NCBI RefSeq assembly: GCF_023746615.1
Contig: NZ_CP082276.1
Location: 248,001-312,000 of the forward strand
Length of the DNA: 64,000 nucleotides
Direction of reading: 5' to 3'
Origin: Grimontia kaedaensis
GTDB lineage: Bacteria > Pseudomonadota > Gammaproteobacteria > Enterobacterales > Vibrionaceae
Of this stretch, positions 41,741 through 50,065 are shown one piece after another. Numbering within the stretch: position 1 is the first letter of the stretch; every line of letters starts with the position of its first letter. A program made the translations under genes and the position numbers. The notes beneath the pieces were generated by a model. The model saw nothing but the letters and a program-made list of their open reading frames with translations, did no database searches and was not told the origin of the DNA.

Positions 41741-42526
41741 TTATCGCTTTACACACACGAAAATGGCATTTCCTGAGGTGGTGTTCCACATCTCCAGCTT
41801 TTCGTAGTCGTGTTCAAACACAGTGACTTCAAAGTATGGTTCAAGTAATTCTTTAAGCTCATTGAAGCTTACGGCGACCATTGGGTGGTCGTCATGCCAT
41901 TCCTCGGTCACCTTGTCCGTGGTCTTTTCGATACTCAGCTTCAGTGCTTGTCTGTCGCCTTCACCGGAATAGAACCAGCCGGATTTGAAAGCAAACTCAC
42001 TGCCTTCGTGCTGAACAATATGGCGTACGAAAGAGTTGTTATTGATCAGGTTCTTCTCAACGGCATTAAAACAGAACACACCACCAGGCTTAAGTGCTGC
42101 GTGAGCACTGCGAATACAAGCGCTGAGATTTTTGACATTGCCACTGTAGTGGATCGAATAAAGAAAACAGGTGATGAGGTCATACGGCGCATCTACCACA
42201 AACTCACACATATTCTGCAGGGAGAATTGTGCTTCCGGACAGCGCAGTTTCGCTTGATCCAGCATAGGCTGGTTCAGATCAAGGCCATCGCTTGAGAAGC
42301 CGGTATCAATAAAATAGCGAATGTGCGGACCTGTACCACACGCCAGATCCAGATGACGTTTCCCTTGGTTACCAAACAGTTGGTGAAGTCTGCGCACACA
42401 GTCACTTTGAGACTGATAGTTAATGTCTGCGCACATCAGATCGTAATAACCCGAGAGATCTGTATACAGCGCATTTGATGATGGAGTAATCACGTAAAAC
42501 ACACCGAAATGAAAAAGGTGGCGCAT
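41741..42526 (-). CDS. Class I SAM-dependent methyltransferase
   Basis: A protein of up to 261 residues with methyltransferase motif I HLDLACGTGPHIRYF, acidic GLDLNQ, and the later AHAALKPGGVFCFNAVE. The N-terminal ten residues before VITPSSNALYTDLSGYYD may not be translated; a GTG at 42493 would give a shorter form, and neither start has a good ribosome site. The substrate is unknown. Confidence 0.8.
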   Translation of the reverse strand: MRHLFHFGVFYVITPSSNALYTDLSGYYDLMCADINYQSQSDCVRRLHQLFGNQGKRHLDLACGTGPHIRYFIDTGFSSDGLDLNQPMLDQAKLRCPEAQFSLQNMCEFVVDAPYDLITCFLYSIHYSGNVKNLSACIRSAHAALKPGGVFCFNAVEKNLINNNSFVRHIVQHEGSEFAFKSGWFYSGEGDRQALKLSIEKTTDKVTEEWHDDHPMVAVSFNELKELLEPYFEVTVFEHDYEKLEMWNTTSGNAIFVCVKR

Positions 42527-42592
42527 CGTACATTAGTTTTCATATTAGTACGATATAAATCACATCATGAATTTGTGCTGAAGCTGGAAAGA

Positions 42593-42617
42593 AAAAACGC
42601 CAGCAATGGCTGGCGTT
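42593..42617 (-). terminator. Rho-independent terminator
   Basis: On the minus strand AACGCCAGC-CATT-GCTGGCGTT is followed by TTTTTC. It ends the M50 protease gene. Confidence 0.88.
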
Positions 42618-42636
42618 CTAAGAGAAGTCTTTTCAG

Positions 42637-43719
42637 TTAGCTCTGCAGAATCAACAACGGCAGTGCCAACATCTCATCACCCTTGGTGGCGAAGTAGATA
42701 ATCACGCCAACCAAAGCCGCAACTGTTGAGAAATACCACACGGTACTGAATATTTGACCATAGCGGCTCAGCGGCAACAGATGCGAGTGATGACGGTATT
42801 TCCATTCGAAAATAATTTCTGCGCTACCAATCAATAATAGGAAGCCAAGCAGGGCCAACCCGAATGCATAACTGGCATATACACCCACCGCTGCACCAGC
42901 AATACAGGCTACCAAGCCTACAACGCTGTTCATCGAAAAGCTGATGCTTTTGAGGATGTGTCCGCCATCAAGGGGTAAAATCGGTAGCAGATTGAACAAG
43001 TTTAATAGCGCATTAAAGGTTGCGAGACCGGCAAAGAACACATTCCCTGTTACCCAGTAAGCCACGAGCGCCGCCAAAGACATAAACAGGCCGAAGGTTG
43101 GTCCCATGATGGAAATCACCACATCCTGCCAGCGCGTATTTATCTTCTCATCCGAAAGCGCCAATCCGCCCATAAACGGGATGAGGTAAATGCCTTTGGT
43201 TTTCATGCCAAAGTATTTCATGGCGCGGATGTGGCCGTATTCATGCACAACTAGGCAAGCAATCAACGCCAAGGCGAATTGCCAGGAGAACAACCAGGAA
43301 TACGCTGCGACACTCGCACCCGCGAGTACCACTTTGATGACCTTGGCACTTTTGAAGAGTTTCAAGCCCAGTGATGCCAGACCGATCAGGCTGAATTTCT
43401 GTTTGGATTGAGGTTTAACTTCTGGCTGCTGGCGCTCGATGTCTTTTTCGTTGCGCGATCCAGACTCCACCACTTCTCCGTCTACCGCGACTTTGTAGTC
43501 GATGTTGAACGGCTGCCAACTGAGGCTTGAGGAGACATCGACGGTAATGATTTGGTCGTTGGCCGTCAGTTGGAAAGTGTGGATTTTTTCGCCGTCGTTA
43601 TCAGCGCTTGCGGCGAGTTGAGAAACGAGTTGGTTGTCCCAGTAAAGTGCTTGCCAGCCCGCCAGCGATCCTTCAAGACGCAGAGGCTTACCGAGACAGG
43701 TGATGTTGAATAGTTCCAA
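42637..43719 (-). CDS. Site-2-protease-like M50 membrane metalloprotease
   Basis: A 360-residue protein. The N-terminal 110 residues form a soluble, beta-rich region; the rest has about six hydrophobic segments. The zinc motif VVHEYGHIRAM has His159, Glu160 and His163, and the third ligand is in LPILPLDGGHIL. Proteases of this family cut within the membrane, releasing anti-sigma factors or clearing signal peptides. RseP itself is different (it has PDZ domains). Target unknown. The gene stands alone with its own terminator. Confidence 0.85.
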   Translation of the reverse strand: MELFNITCLGKPLRLEGSLAGWQALYWDNQLVSQLAASADNDGEKIHTFQLTANDQIITVDVSSSLSWQPFNIDYKVAVDGEVVESGSRNEKDIERQQPEVKPQSKQKFSLIGLASLGLKLFKSAKVIKVVLAGASVAAYSWLFSWQFALALIACLVVHEYGHIRAMKYFGMKTKGIYLIPFMGGLALSDEKINTRWQDVVISIMGPTFGLFMSLAALVAYWVTGNVFFAGLATFNALLNLFNLLPILPLDGGHILKSISFSMNSVVGLVACIAGAAVGVYASYAFGLALLGFLLLIGSAEIIFEWKYRHHSHLLPLSRYGQIFSTVWYFSTVAALVGVIIYFATKGDEMLALPLLILQS

Positions 43720-43746
43720 AGTGTTAGTGCTTTATCAGAAAACGTT

Positions 43747-43772
43747 GGCGCTAATGTACCAGCATTAGCGCC
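43747..43772 (-). terminator. Terminator of the malI-like remnant
   Basis: GGCGCTAATG and CATTAGCGCC form a 10-bp perfect stem just after the stop codon of the LacI-type remnant at 43781, followed by AACGTTTTC on the minus strand. Confidence 0.65.
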
Positions 43773-43780
43773 GGATTTCT

Positions 43781-43905
43781 CTAGGTAGGCTGATGGATCA
43801 ATGAAGGTGTGACAATGATTTTGCGCGGGGCGGAATCACTTTTCTCCAACTGCTCAATCAAGCGTTTTGCGGCTTGTCGGCCAATCTCTTTGGCATCTGA
43901 AATGT
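43781..43905 (-). pseudogene. C-terminal remnant of a LacI/MalI-family regulator
   Basis: The minus strand reads KEIGRQAAKRLIEQLEKS then APRKIIVTPSLIHQPT and a stop. This is the typical end of a LacI-family repressor. Everything upstream, including the DNA-binding domain, is gone. The remnant is joined head-on to the interior of a malY-like gene on the other strand. Confidence 0.7.
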
Positions 43906-44476
43906 GGCGCTGATCTCCGACGAAATCAATATGGATGTGGCCTTCAAAGCGCATACCCCTTGGACGGGCATTGGCATGACGCAGCGTTGGGCGCCAGTAA
44001 CCTCAGCTTCCAAGTATTTCAACAATCCGGCATTGAACGGCGCTTACGCTTTCATTGCTGAAGAAAAAGCGCGCAATGATTACCTATTCAAACTGAAAGA
44101 ATTGGATGGGCTATCATCGCCTTCAATTCTCGGCGTGATAGGCATGGTGGCTGCTTACAATCACGGTGAAGAATGGTTTAATGCTCTGGATGTTTATGTG
44201 TATGAAAGCCACGAGCTTGTCCGCGACACACTCAGCGTATTCCTTGGACTGAACTATGCGGTGCCTGACGCCACGTATTTGGCATGGATTGATTTGTCGC
44301 CACTAAATCTTGAGATGCAAAAGTTACAAAGCTATCTGATTCAACACTTCAGTGTCGCGATTCTGGCAAAGGGTATGTTTGCCTGAATCTGGGCTGTCTG
44401 CGCTGGAAAGTGGAAGCGGGATTGAAGGCATTGGTTGGGGCGATAAAGCGGCAGTGCTCAACCGAACTCAAACCTA
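43904..44476 (+). pseudogene. Truncated malY/patB-like PLP-dependent aminotransferase gene
   Basis: The plus strand reads ISDEINMDVAF, TSASKYFNNPALNGAYAFIA (PLP lysine), DGLSSPSILGV and DATYLAWIDLSPLNLEM, a close fit to the second half of MalY/PatB beta-C-S lyases. The first 190 or so residues are missing. Near the end the frame stops at 44386 and continues in another frame (GYVCLNLGCLRWKVEAGLK), so there is also a frameshift. Its position next to a LacI/MalI remnant on the opposite strand mirrors the malI-malXY layout of enterobacteria. Confidence 0.75.
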
Positions 44477-44494
44477 AAATTGTCTTTTGGAATG

Positions 44495-44516
44495 GCTCAC
44501 TTCGGTGAGCTTTTCT
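44495..44516 (+). terminator. Terminator after the malY-like remnant
   Basis: GCTCAC-TTCG-GTGAGC followed by TTTTCTT. Confidence 0.8.
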
Positions 44517-44589
44517 TATTAAATCGACGCGTAAAGTTTTGGAACATAACTATATTCATTTCTACAAAAGAAATTGAAAAACAAGGATG

Positions 44590-44909
44590 TTCGACAAAGA
44601 AGAAAACTACCCTTGGCTTGTTTCTGGTAAATATACTTGCTAGCTGCTCTGGTCCCAAATACACATAGACACCAATCAAAGCACGGAAGTTACCATCTTA
44701 GAACACCCAGCGACCCGCATTGTGTTTCTAGATAACATGCTTACATGGTGTATGGATGAAGGCAAAAAGTGCAAAGTGGCGAAACTCCATACCACGCTAC
44801 ATTCTCTATGAGTGGTGATAACAATAAACATATTCAGGCCATGATGGATATATTGTTTAGGCGAATAACCGTTTCTGAATCGATGCAGAAGTCGAGCGCT
44901 GGAGAGTAC
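44590..44909 (+). pseudogene. Possible decayed small lipoprotein gene
   Basis: One frame gives a signal-like stretch ending ILASCSG (lipobox-like) and then stops at 44668; another frame continues as EHPATRIVFLDNMLTWCMDE and KKCKVAKL, and a third ends in HIQAMMDILFRRITVSES before a stop at 44909. A terminator follows at once. This pattern suggests a small gene broken by two frameshifts. No family was recognised. Confidence 0.35.
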
Positions 44910-44914
44910 TAAAG

Positions 44915-44941
44915 AAAAAGCCCGCAATCGCGGGCTTTTTT
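44915..44941. terminator. Bidirectional terminator
   Basis: AAGCCCGC-AATC-GCGGGCTT with A and T runs on both sides. It also serves the DUF2846 lipoprotein gene ending at 44948. Confidence 0.88.
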
Positions 44942-44947
44942 TCAATC

Positions 44948-45418
44948 CTATTTCTTTGCCGAACATGTTCCCTTTATTGCCATCTTCAACTTCGAAACTT
45001 CTTCTTTACCCGTTGCTTCATCAACAAGCTCTACACCTGCGCCGCCGACAAAAACGCCCATCTTAATGTACTGTTCTACAAAATAGAGTTGGCCTTTTTC
45101 GGTATCAACTAGTAGGTCATTAGGTGAGAATTCAGACTCAGTAGATACCTTAACCTGACCACCACCCAATACTTCATGGTAAAAGAAGACGCCCGGTGCG
45201 GTTTCGCCAATACAGTCCCCTTCAATGAAAATATCTTTTTTCAGTGCTGCACCTACTGGAGAATCAATACGGTACACGTAGATTCCTGCGTTATCTGAGG
45301 AGGCTGGTGGATTGAATTGTTTTGCCGCGTTGGTATCAGCATCCGAAACTGTAGGCACAGTCGCACAACCTGATAGTGCAATGGCAGCAAACAGAGCCAA
45401 ACTAACAACTTTCTTCAT
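44948..45418 (-). CDS. DUF2846-like lipoprotein
   Basis: A 156-residue lipoprotein with lipobox LSGC (Cys18) and the DUF2846 pattern: NAGIYVYRID, an early KKDIFIEGDCIGE, the core GVFFYHEVLGGGQVKVSTES and GQLYFVEQYIKMG. The family is widespread and of unknown function. A distant member is encoded by the cassette gene 57578-58054. It is a single-gene unit. Confidence 0.8.
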   Translation of the reverse strand: MKKVVSLALFAAIALSGCATVPTVSDADTNAAKQFNPPASSDNAGIYVYRIDSPVGAALKKDIFIEGDCIGETAPGVFFYHEVLGGGQVKVSTESEFSPNDLLVDTEKGQLYFVEQYIKMGVFVGGAGVELVDEATGKEEVSKLKMAIKGTCSAKK

Positions 45419-45695
45419 GTTATTCCCTCAACATTTAATCAAGTGGCCAATTTAACCAAATAAGGCGGTACAGGATTGCGATGTGTCCTAGCGTTTGGGA
45501 AATTACTCTATTGAAGAGTCAGAATTTTTTATGCCCGCGACGATTTCTAAACGTTGGATGCTCGGACTTTTCAAGCATATTATTAGTTATAAATCCTTAC
45601 TTTCTATCAACAGCGAGACACTTGGTTACGATATTTCATGCATATAGTGATGGTTGGTTCCGTTGTGAATCTGATTGAAGAGGAGAACCACCATC

Positions 45696-46724
45696 ATGCA
45701 GGGAAACAACCATGTCGATACTCAACTTTTTAAAAAGCTGAGCGCCTTACAAGATGAATACACCAATGCATCTACCCCCAACTATACCTTCTTCGACCGT
45801 GTGCTTAGTCAGGTCGAAAACAGCGTCGAAATGGAACATGGGTACAAAGCGAGACTGAAGCGCCGTCTTGATGTGCTTTCCAATGAATCGTTAAACGTTC
45901 TTGTGCTGGGCTCGCCCAAAACAGGCAAGTCTGCCATGCTGTCAGCGATGTTTGGAGAGAGGGATTGGACTCGCTCGGCCAACGAGATTCAGCGTACAGA
46001 ACTCAACCGAATGACGCTTTGGGAAGCTAATCTTCCGGATTACAGCCCAAAATCTAAGCCTCTAATCCAGGAATTGTCTGCGCTATTGTCTGAAACCGAT
46101 GACCATAACAAGCCACTAATTGATCTGGTGATGGTGGTGCTTGATGCCTCTTCCAGCAACATTGACGATTGCTATCTCGATATCTGCCGCACAATCATTC
46201 CCATGATGGGAAGAAACGCTGATGGTCGATTGATGGTACTTTTCAGCAAGTGCGACAAAGTTGCTCATGCCATTCGAGGAGAGTACGTAAAAGATGTGAT
46301 GCCGATGGATGCAGAGATCTGGTTAGATTGCACGGCAGCCACGCTTCGGTATCGACTGATTGACAACGCAGGTGTTCAGACCCGTCCTTTGGCCTTCAGT
46401 GCCGAAGCGGGAGAGTCCCCAAGTGGCCGTCCTTTCAACTTGCTCAAACTGCTGGCCCGCACCATGGAAACCTTGCCGGAAGACAAAGCGCTTACCTTGT
46501 TCAATCATGTTCTCAGCCGAGGTGATGATCACTGGCAAGAACATGACGACAATTTGATCTACCTTCAGCTGATTGAAAACGCCTGTTTTGATGCCATTCA
46601 TCTTGGCGCGCATGATGGTGATCGTTTCGGTGGTCAGCTAGGGGCATTTTTAGGACGCCATGGTCGTGCGCTGGGAAACATCATTTCAGACGAAATCCGT
46701 AGTCAAATGGGTATTTCCGTATAA
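45696..46724 (+). CDS. P-loop GTPase-like protein, copy 1 (diverged)
   Basis: A 342-residue cytoplasmic protein. The P-loop GSPKTGKS is at residues 72-79. A hydrophobic strand LIDLVMVVLDAS corresponds to the G-domain core. The G4 motif appears as SKCD instead of NKxD, and the DxxG switch II motif is missing where copy 2 has DYPG. The C-terminus ends with DRFGGQLGAFLGRHGRALGN, a Gly-rich, possibly membrane-binding segment also found in copy 2. It is therefore a paralogue with a probably altered nucleotide cycle. AGGAG lies 10 bp before the ATG at 45696. Function unknown; relatives are dynamin- or YfjP-like GTPases. Confidence 0.7.
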   Translation: MQGNNHVDTQLFKKLSALQDEYTNASTPNYTFFDRVLSQVENSVEMEHGYKARLKRRLDVLSNESLNVLVLGSPKTGKSAMLSAMFGERDWTRSANEIQRTELNRMTLWEANLPDYSPKSKPLIQELSALLSETDDHNKPLIDLVMVVLDASSSNIDDCYLDICRTIIPMMGRNADGRLMVLFSKCDKVAHAIRGEYVKDVMPMDAEIWLDCTAATLRYRLIDNAGVQTRPLAFSAEAGESPSGRPFNLLKLLARTMETLPEDKALTLFNHVLSRGDDHWQEHDDNLIYLQLIENACFDAIHLGAHDGDRFGGQLGAFLGRHGRALGNIISDEIRSQMGISV

Positions 46725-46732
46725 ATTTGCAA

Positions 46733-46758
46733 AAGGGCTCACTACTCAGAGAGCCCTT
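46733..46758 (+). terminator. Hairpin after GTPase copy 1
   Basis: AAGGGCTC and GAGCCCTT pair with a 10-nt loop; the T-run after it is weak. Confidence 0.55.
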
Positions 46759-46897
46759 AACTTCCCTAGTTTCATCAGCTTCAAACCGCACATCATTCCT
46801 TAAGTAAACAAATTGTTAAATGCTATCAAGAGCGAGACAAATCGCCACTTGTGCATTGCGTATAGTTGCAGATGATAAATTGGTTAAGTGAATGGTA

Positions 46898-46944
46898 ATA
46901 CCCAAGCTGACAGGGAGTCGCTGGCGTGAAAAGCGCTTGGGTAT
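46898..46944. repeat. Short palindromic repeat upstream of GTPase copy 2
   Basis: TACCCAAGC (46899-46907) and GCTTGGGTA (46935-46943) are perfect inverted repeats 27 bp apart, ending about 27 bp before the GTPase start. The ends resemble those of the 264-bp element at 6479-6742, so it may be a short relative. Confidence 0.55.
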
Positions 46945-46970
46945 AGGAAGTATCTACCGAGGACATACCC

Positions 46971-47936
46971 ATGCAAAACAGCAAGTCATTTTCTCAACAA
47001 CTGGCCTGGGACATCAGCCACTCTTCACTGGTGGACGAATTCAAAAAGTCCACCTTGCAACTGCGTCTGCATGAGCTGGAAGATCAGCCATTAAACATTA
47101 TGGTTGCCGGCCCCAAAGGTGTGGGTAAAACCGCCACCATCAAAGCGGTGTTTGGCGATAACCTGACTGAAGAGTTCAATGCTTCTTCCGGTATTACCCG
47201 CTTCCAAAGTGGCAATCTGGTTGTGTGGGATTATCCTGGTCACAACGGTGATGAGCAGCACGACAAAATGCTCGATATGCAGATTGGCTCGACCTTGAGC
47301 GAAAGCGATACTGAGGGTAATCCGCTTATCGATATGGTGGTTGTGGTGCTGGATGCTGCGGAGCAAAACCTAAACCAAGGCTATCGATTGATTTGTGATG
47401 TGATAGTACCTGCTTTAGGTAGCAAGTTTGAAGATCGACTCGTGGTTGGCCTGAATAAAGTAGACTTGGCGAGCCATAGCTATGAGTGGGATTTCATTAG
47501 CGACTCCCCCTCTAACGAAGTTGAGATCTGGCCGGAAAGCACGGCGTCTTTGATTCGTCATTGTATGTTGGATGAGTCTGGCCTTGAGATTGCCCCCGTT
47601 TGTTATGCGGCTGATTTTGAGCGCTCAAACGGTGAAGGCCGTCGTCCATTCAATATCATTAAATTGCTGAATCAAATCGTGGCGAAACTGCCAGCAGAGA
47701 AAAAAATCACCTTGGTCGACACGCCGCTTAACAAGCAATCACTGGCGTGGTTTGACAGTGATGATCGTATGAATTACGTGGTGGAAGTAGAAAACACCTT
47801 GTTTGATTCTATCTACCAAGGTTCTCGTGGCGGCGCGCGATTTGGCGGATTGCTTGGCGCGTATATGGGCAAGCAAGGACGTGAAATAGGTTACCTGCTT
47901 CGTCGTAACCTGCGTCAGCGTTTGAACCTGGCTTAA
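46971..47936 (+). CDS. P-loop GTPase, copy 2
   Basis: A 321-residue protein with a full G-domain: P-loop GPKGVGKT (47-54), switch II DYPG (87-90), the strand LIDMVVVVLDAAEQ, and NKVD (162-165). The C-terminus carries GGARFGGLLGAYMGKQGREI, similar to copy 1. The two genes are tandem duplicates by layout and shared order of motifs (PEST..ASLIRH versus DCTAATLRYR). Likely a stress or membrane-associated GTPase; no family name can be given with confidence. A terminator follows directly. Confidence 0.75.
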   Translation: MQNSKSFSQQLAWDISHSSLVDEFKKSTLQLRLHELEDQPLNIMVAGPKGVGKTATIKAVFGDNLTEEFNASSGITRFQSGNLVVWDYPGHNGDEQHDKMLDMQIGSTLSESDTEGNPLIDMVVVVLDAAEQNLNQGYRLICDVIVPALGSKFEDRLVVGLNKVDLASHSYEWDFISDSPSNEVEIWPESTASLIRHCMLDESGLEIAPVCYAADFERSNGEGRRPFNIIKLLNQIVAKLPAEKKITLVDTPLNKQSLAWFDSDDRMNYVVEVENTLFDSIYQGSRGGARFGGLLGAYMGKQGREIGYLLRRNLRQRLNLA

Positions 47937-47954
47937 GCGCCTAAACAGAAAAGG

Positions 47955-47977
47955 AAAGGAGCCGAATGGCTCCTTTT
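47955..47977. terminator. Bidirectional terminator
   Basis: AAAGGAGCC-GAAT-GGCTCCTTT with a T-run after it, between the convergent GTPase and K+ channel genes. Confidence 0.9.
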
Positions 47978-48003
47978 TTGTCGTTGCTATCTGTGGGGTT
48001 AAA

Positions 48004-49029
48004 TCAATCCCACTTAAAGTCGGACACCCTTTCATCGGCAATGTAGAACAGCAAATCGTTCGGCTTGATTTCCTGATCAAGCGGCGGGTTCAGCCTGACA
48101 TTGCTATCGCGTCGGAAACCAATCAGCGTCGCATCATGCTCCTTCTTCATCCTTAGAAAGAGTGCTTCAACCGTGGTGTATTGTGCATCGCCCGGGTAAG
48201 TGACCGCATATTGCGTCATGCCTTTTCGCGTATTCAACAGCTCATGGTGAAGCTCTGAAGAGCCCGGATCCACAGCGGATTTCGCCATCATTTCCACTGA
48301 CACAGAAGGAATGCACTCTGCGTTCGGGCAATGTGTTTTCAACAGGCTGGCCAGCACTTCTTCCTGGAAGTAAGCGAGAATATGGACATCTGGATTTTTG
48401 CTGGCGCAGAATAGGGCAGCAGCGAAAGTGATGTCGTCTTCCGGGTTATCGATAATGATGCAGTCAGCATCGGAGACGCCAGCGCGACTCATGGCGGTTT
48501 CATCAGTAAAGCTAGCGGTGCGGACAAAATCGATTTCCTTTGGTAACGGGTTTTCGATGTCAGCACGCACACATAACACAATAGGGCGCTTGTCTTTTTC
48601 TTCGTGCAGAAGCATGTCGATGAGGTGAAGGGTTCGGCTTTCGTTCCAACCCAAAATCAAAATGTGTCCGGCCACGTCAATGCTCCTTCTTCCTAAAAGT
48701 CCTTTGCGCCAATACTCAATGGTGATACCCGCCAAGCGGCCTACACCGATGGCAAAAATACTTAGTCCACAAGGGATCACAAACAGTGCGACAATCCATT
48801 TACCCGCCGTTGTAGTGGGAGACATGTCGCCGTAACCCACGGTAGACGCGGTCACTAACAGATAATAGATATAATCAACGAAGGGAGAAGTGAGTGCCTG
48901 TTCTCCCGCCAAGCGGAGCAGCACCCAGCTTATGACCGCGTAGGCCAAAACTGCAGTAATAACGTGCTTCCCGCTTAAACGCTGAAATTGAGAGGTGATC
49001 CATCGGCGAACCATGTACCACTTGTTCAT
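48004..49029 (-). CDS. Potassium channel with RCK (TrkA-like) domains
   Basis: A 341-residue two-helix K+ channel. The selectivity filter TVGYGD is at residues 63-68, between helices at about 23-43 and 80-103. The cytoplasmic part is an RCK/TrkA-N domain (HILILGWNESRTLHLID) plus a TrkA-C-like region (YPGDAQYTTVEALFLRMK). The channel would open in response to a nucleotide, Ca2+ or other ligand bound by the RCK ring. It stands alone. Confidence 0.92.
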   Translation of the reverse strand: MNKWYMVRRWITSQFQRLSGKHVITAVLAYAVISWVLLRLAGEQALTSPFVDYIYYLLVTASTVGYGDMSPTTTAGKWIVALFVIPCGLSIFAIGVGRLAGITIEYWRKGLLGRRSIDVAGHILILGWNESRTLHLIDMLLHEEKDKRPIVLCVRADIENPLPKEIDFVRTASFTDETAMSRAGVSDADCIIIDNPEDDITFAAALFCASKNPDVHILAYFQEEVLASLLKTHCPNAECIPSVSVEMMAKSAVDPGSSELHHELLNTRKGMTQYAVTYPGDAQYTTVEALFLRMKKEHDATLIGFRRDSNVRLNPPLDQEIKPNDLLFYIADERVSDFKWD

Positions 49030-49223
49030 CAGCCGTTTTCCTTAACCTTCTTAGAGTTCAAACTAGCGTGCCACTATAACAGTCTAATCCATCAGCAAAT
49101 TTCTCAATTTTGCCGACTGTGAAAAAGTTCTCATCTTGATGAAGTTCTCACTTTCGATTGAGGCGCAAAAAGGGTGAAGGATGTAGATTGAAGTGAGTCA
49201 TTCTAAATGAGAAGGATTGCGCC

Positions 49224-49571
49224 GTGAGTGACAACAAATATCTGGATGAGTTTTCTGACGATGGCTTTTGGACCAAAGCCCGCAACTTTGCGCAAAAAGC
49301 AGGTTACGACGTATTGGAAAATGCCCTCAAGCTCTACTATTCCGCGACAGATGACGATACACCCAAATGGGCGAAAACCACTATTTTCGCTGCGCTTGGC
49401 TACTTTATCGCGCCTATTGACGCTATTCCTGACCTGACACCTGCCGTTGGCTTCTCTGATGACCTCGGTGTACTGGCGGCAGCCGCAGCTGCGGTCGTGA
49501 TGCATGTGAAAGCAGAACACGGCGAAAAAGCGGGCGAGAAGCTGGATCAGTGGTTTAAGAAGCTCAATTAA
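49224..49571 (+). CDS. DUF1232 (YkvA-like) protein
   Basis: A 115-residue protein with the DUF1232 core WAKTTIFAALGYFIAPIDAI followed by PDLTPAVGFSDDLGVL, a re-entrant hydrophobic hairpin. It likely associates with the inner membrane; function not known. The start is a GTG with GAAGGA upstream. A cupin gene follows 23 bp later in a probable operon. Confidence 0.88.
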   Translation: MSDNKYLDEFSDDGFWTKARNFAQKAGYDVLENALKLYYSATDDDTPKWAKTTIFAALGYFIAPIDAIPDLTPAVGFSDDLGVLAAAAAAVVMHVKAEHGEKAGEKLDQWFKKLN

Positions 49572-49594
49572 TTTACCCAAAGAAGGGAAAGGGT

Positions 49595-49984
49595 ATGAAA
49601 GGAAGCAGAGTCAACCTCAAGGATGCATTTGAGAAAGTCACGTTTCTGGAAGATCGTACGCCGGAACACTCGCTGAGTGGCGAGGGGGAAAATGCCTTTG
49701 CCACGCTTTCGGAGTATCGCGATGGTGGCGTTTTCATTGCCCACTATGAAGGAAAGAGTGAGTGGGAACGTCATCCGGGCGACGAACTGGTGCATGTACT
49801 GGAAGGGCAAACCACCATTTTCCTGCTCAATGGCGAAGAAGAAACACCCATTTCCTTATCTGCAGGGGAGTTGGTCGTGGTGCCGGAAAATGTCTGGCAC
49901 CGCTTTGATACACCAAGTGGCGTGAAGGTGATGACAGTGACACCGCAGCCGACTGAACACAGTATCGAAAGACCTTACAACTAG
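49595..49984 (+). CDS. Cupin-domain protein
   Basis: A 129-residue single cupin. Motif 1 is HPGDELVHVLEGQTTIFL, motif 2 is LVVVPENVWHRF; metal-binding His and Glu residues are present. It may be an enzyme or a small ligand sensor. It probably shares a transcript with the DUF1232 gene. Confidence 0.85.
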   Translation: MKGSRVNLKDAFEKVTFLEDRTPEHSLSGEGENAFATLSEYRDGGVFIAHYEGKSEWERHPGDELVHVLEGQTTIFLLNGEEETPISLSAGELVVVPENVWHRFDTPSGVKVMTVTPQPTEHSIERPYN

Positions 49985-50065
49985 CGGAAATCAGCTCGGA
50001 ATTTCTGACTGTCGTGCTAGAATCGCTGCCCTGCAATTTCCGGACAAAGTCGACTGGGCGTCACC

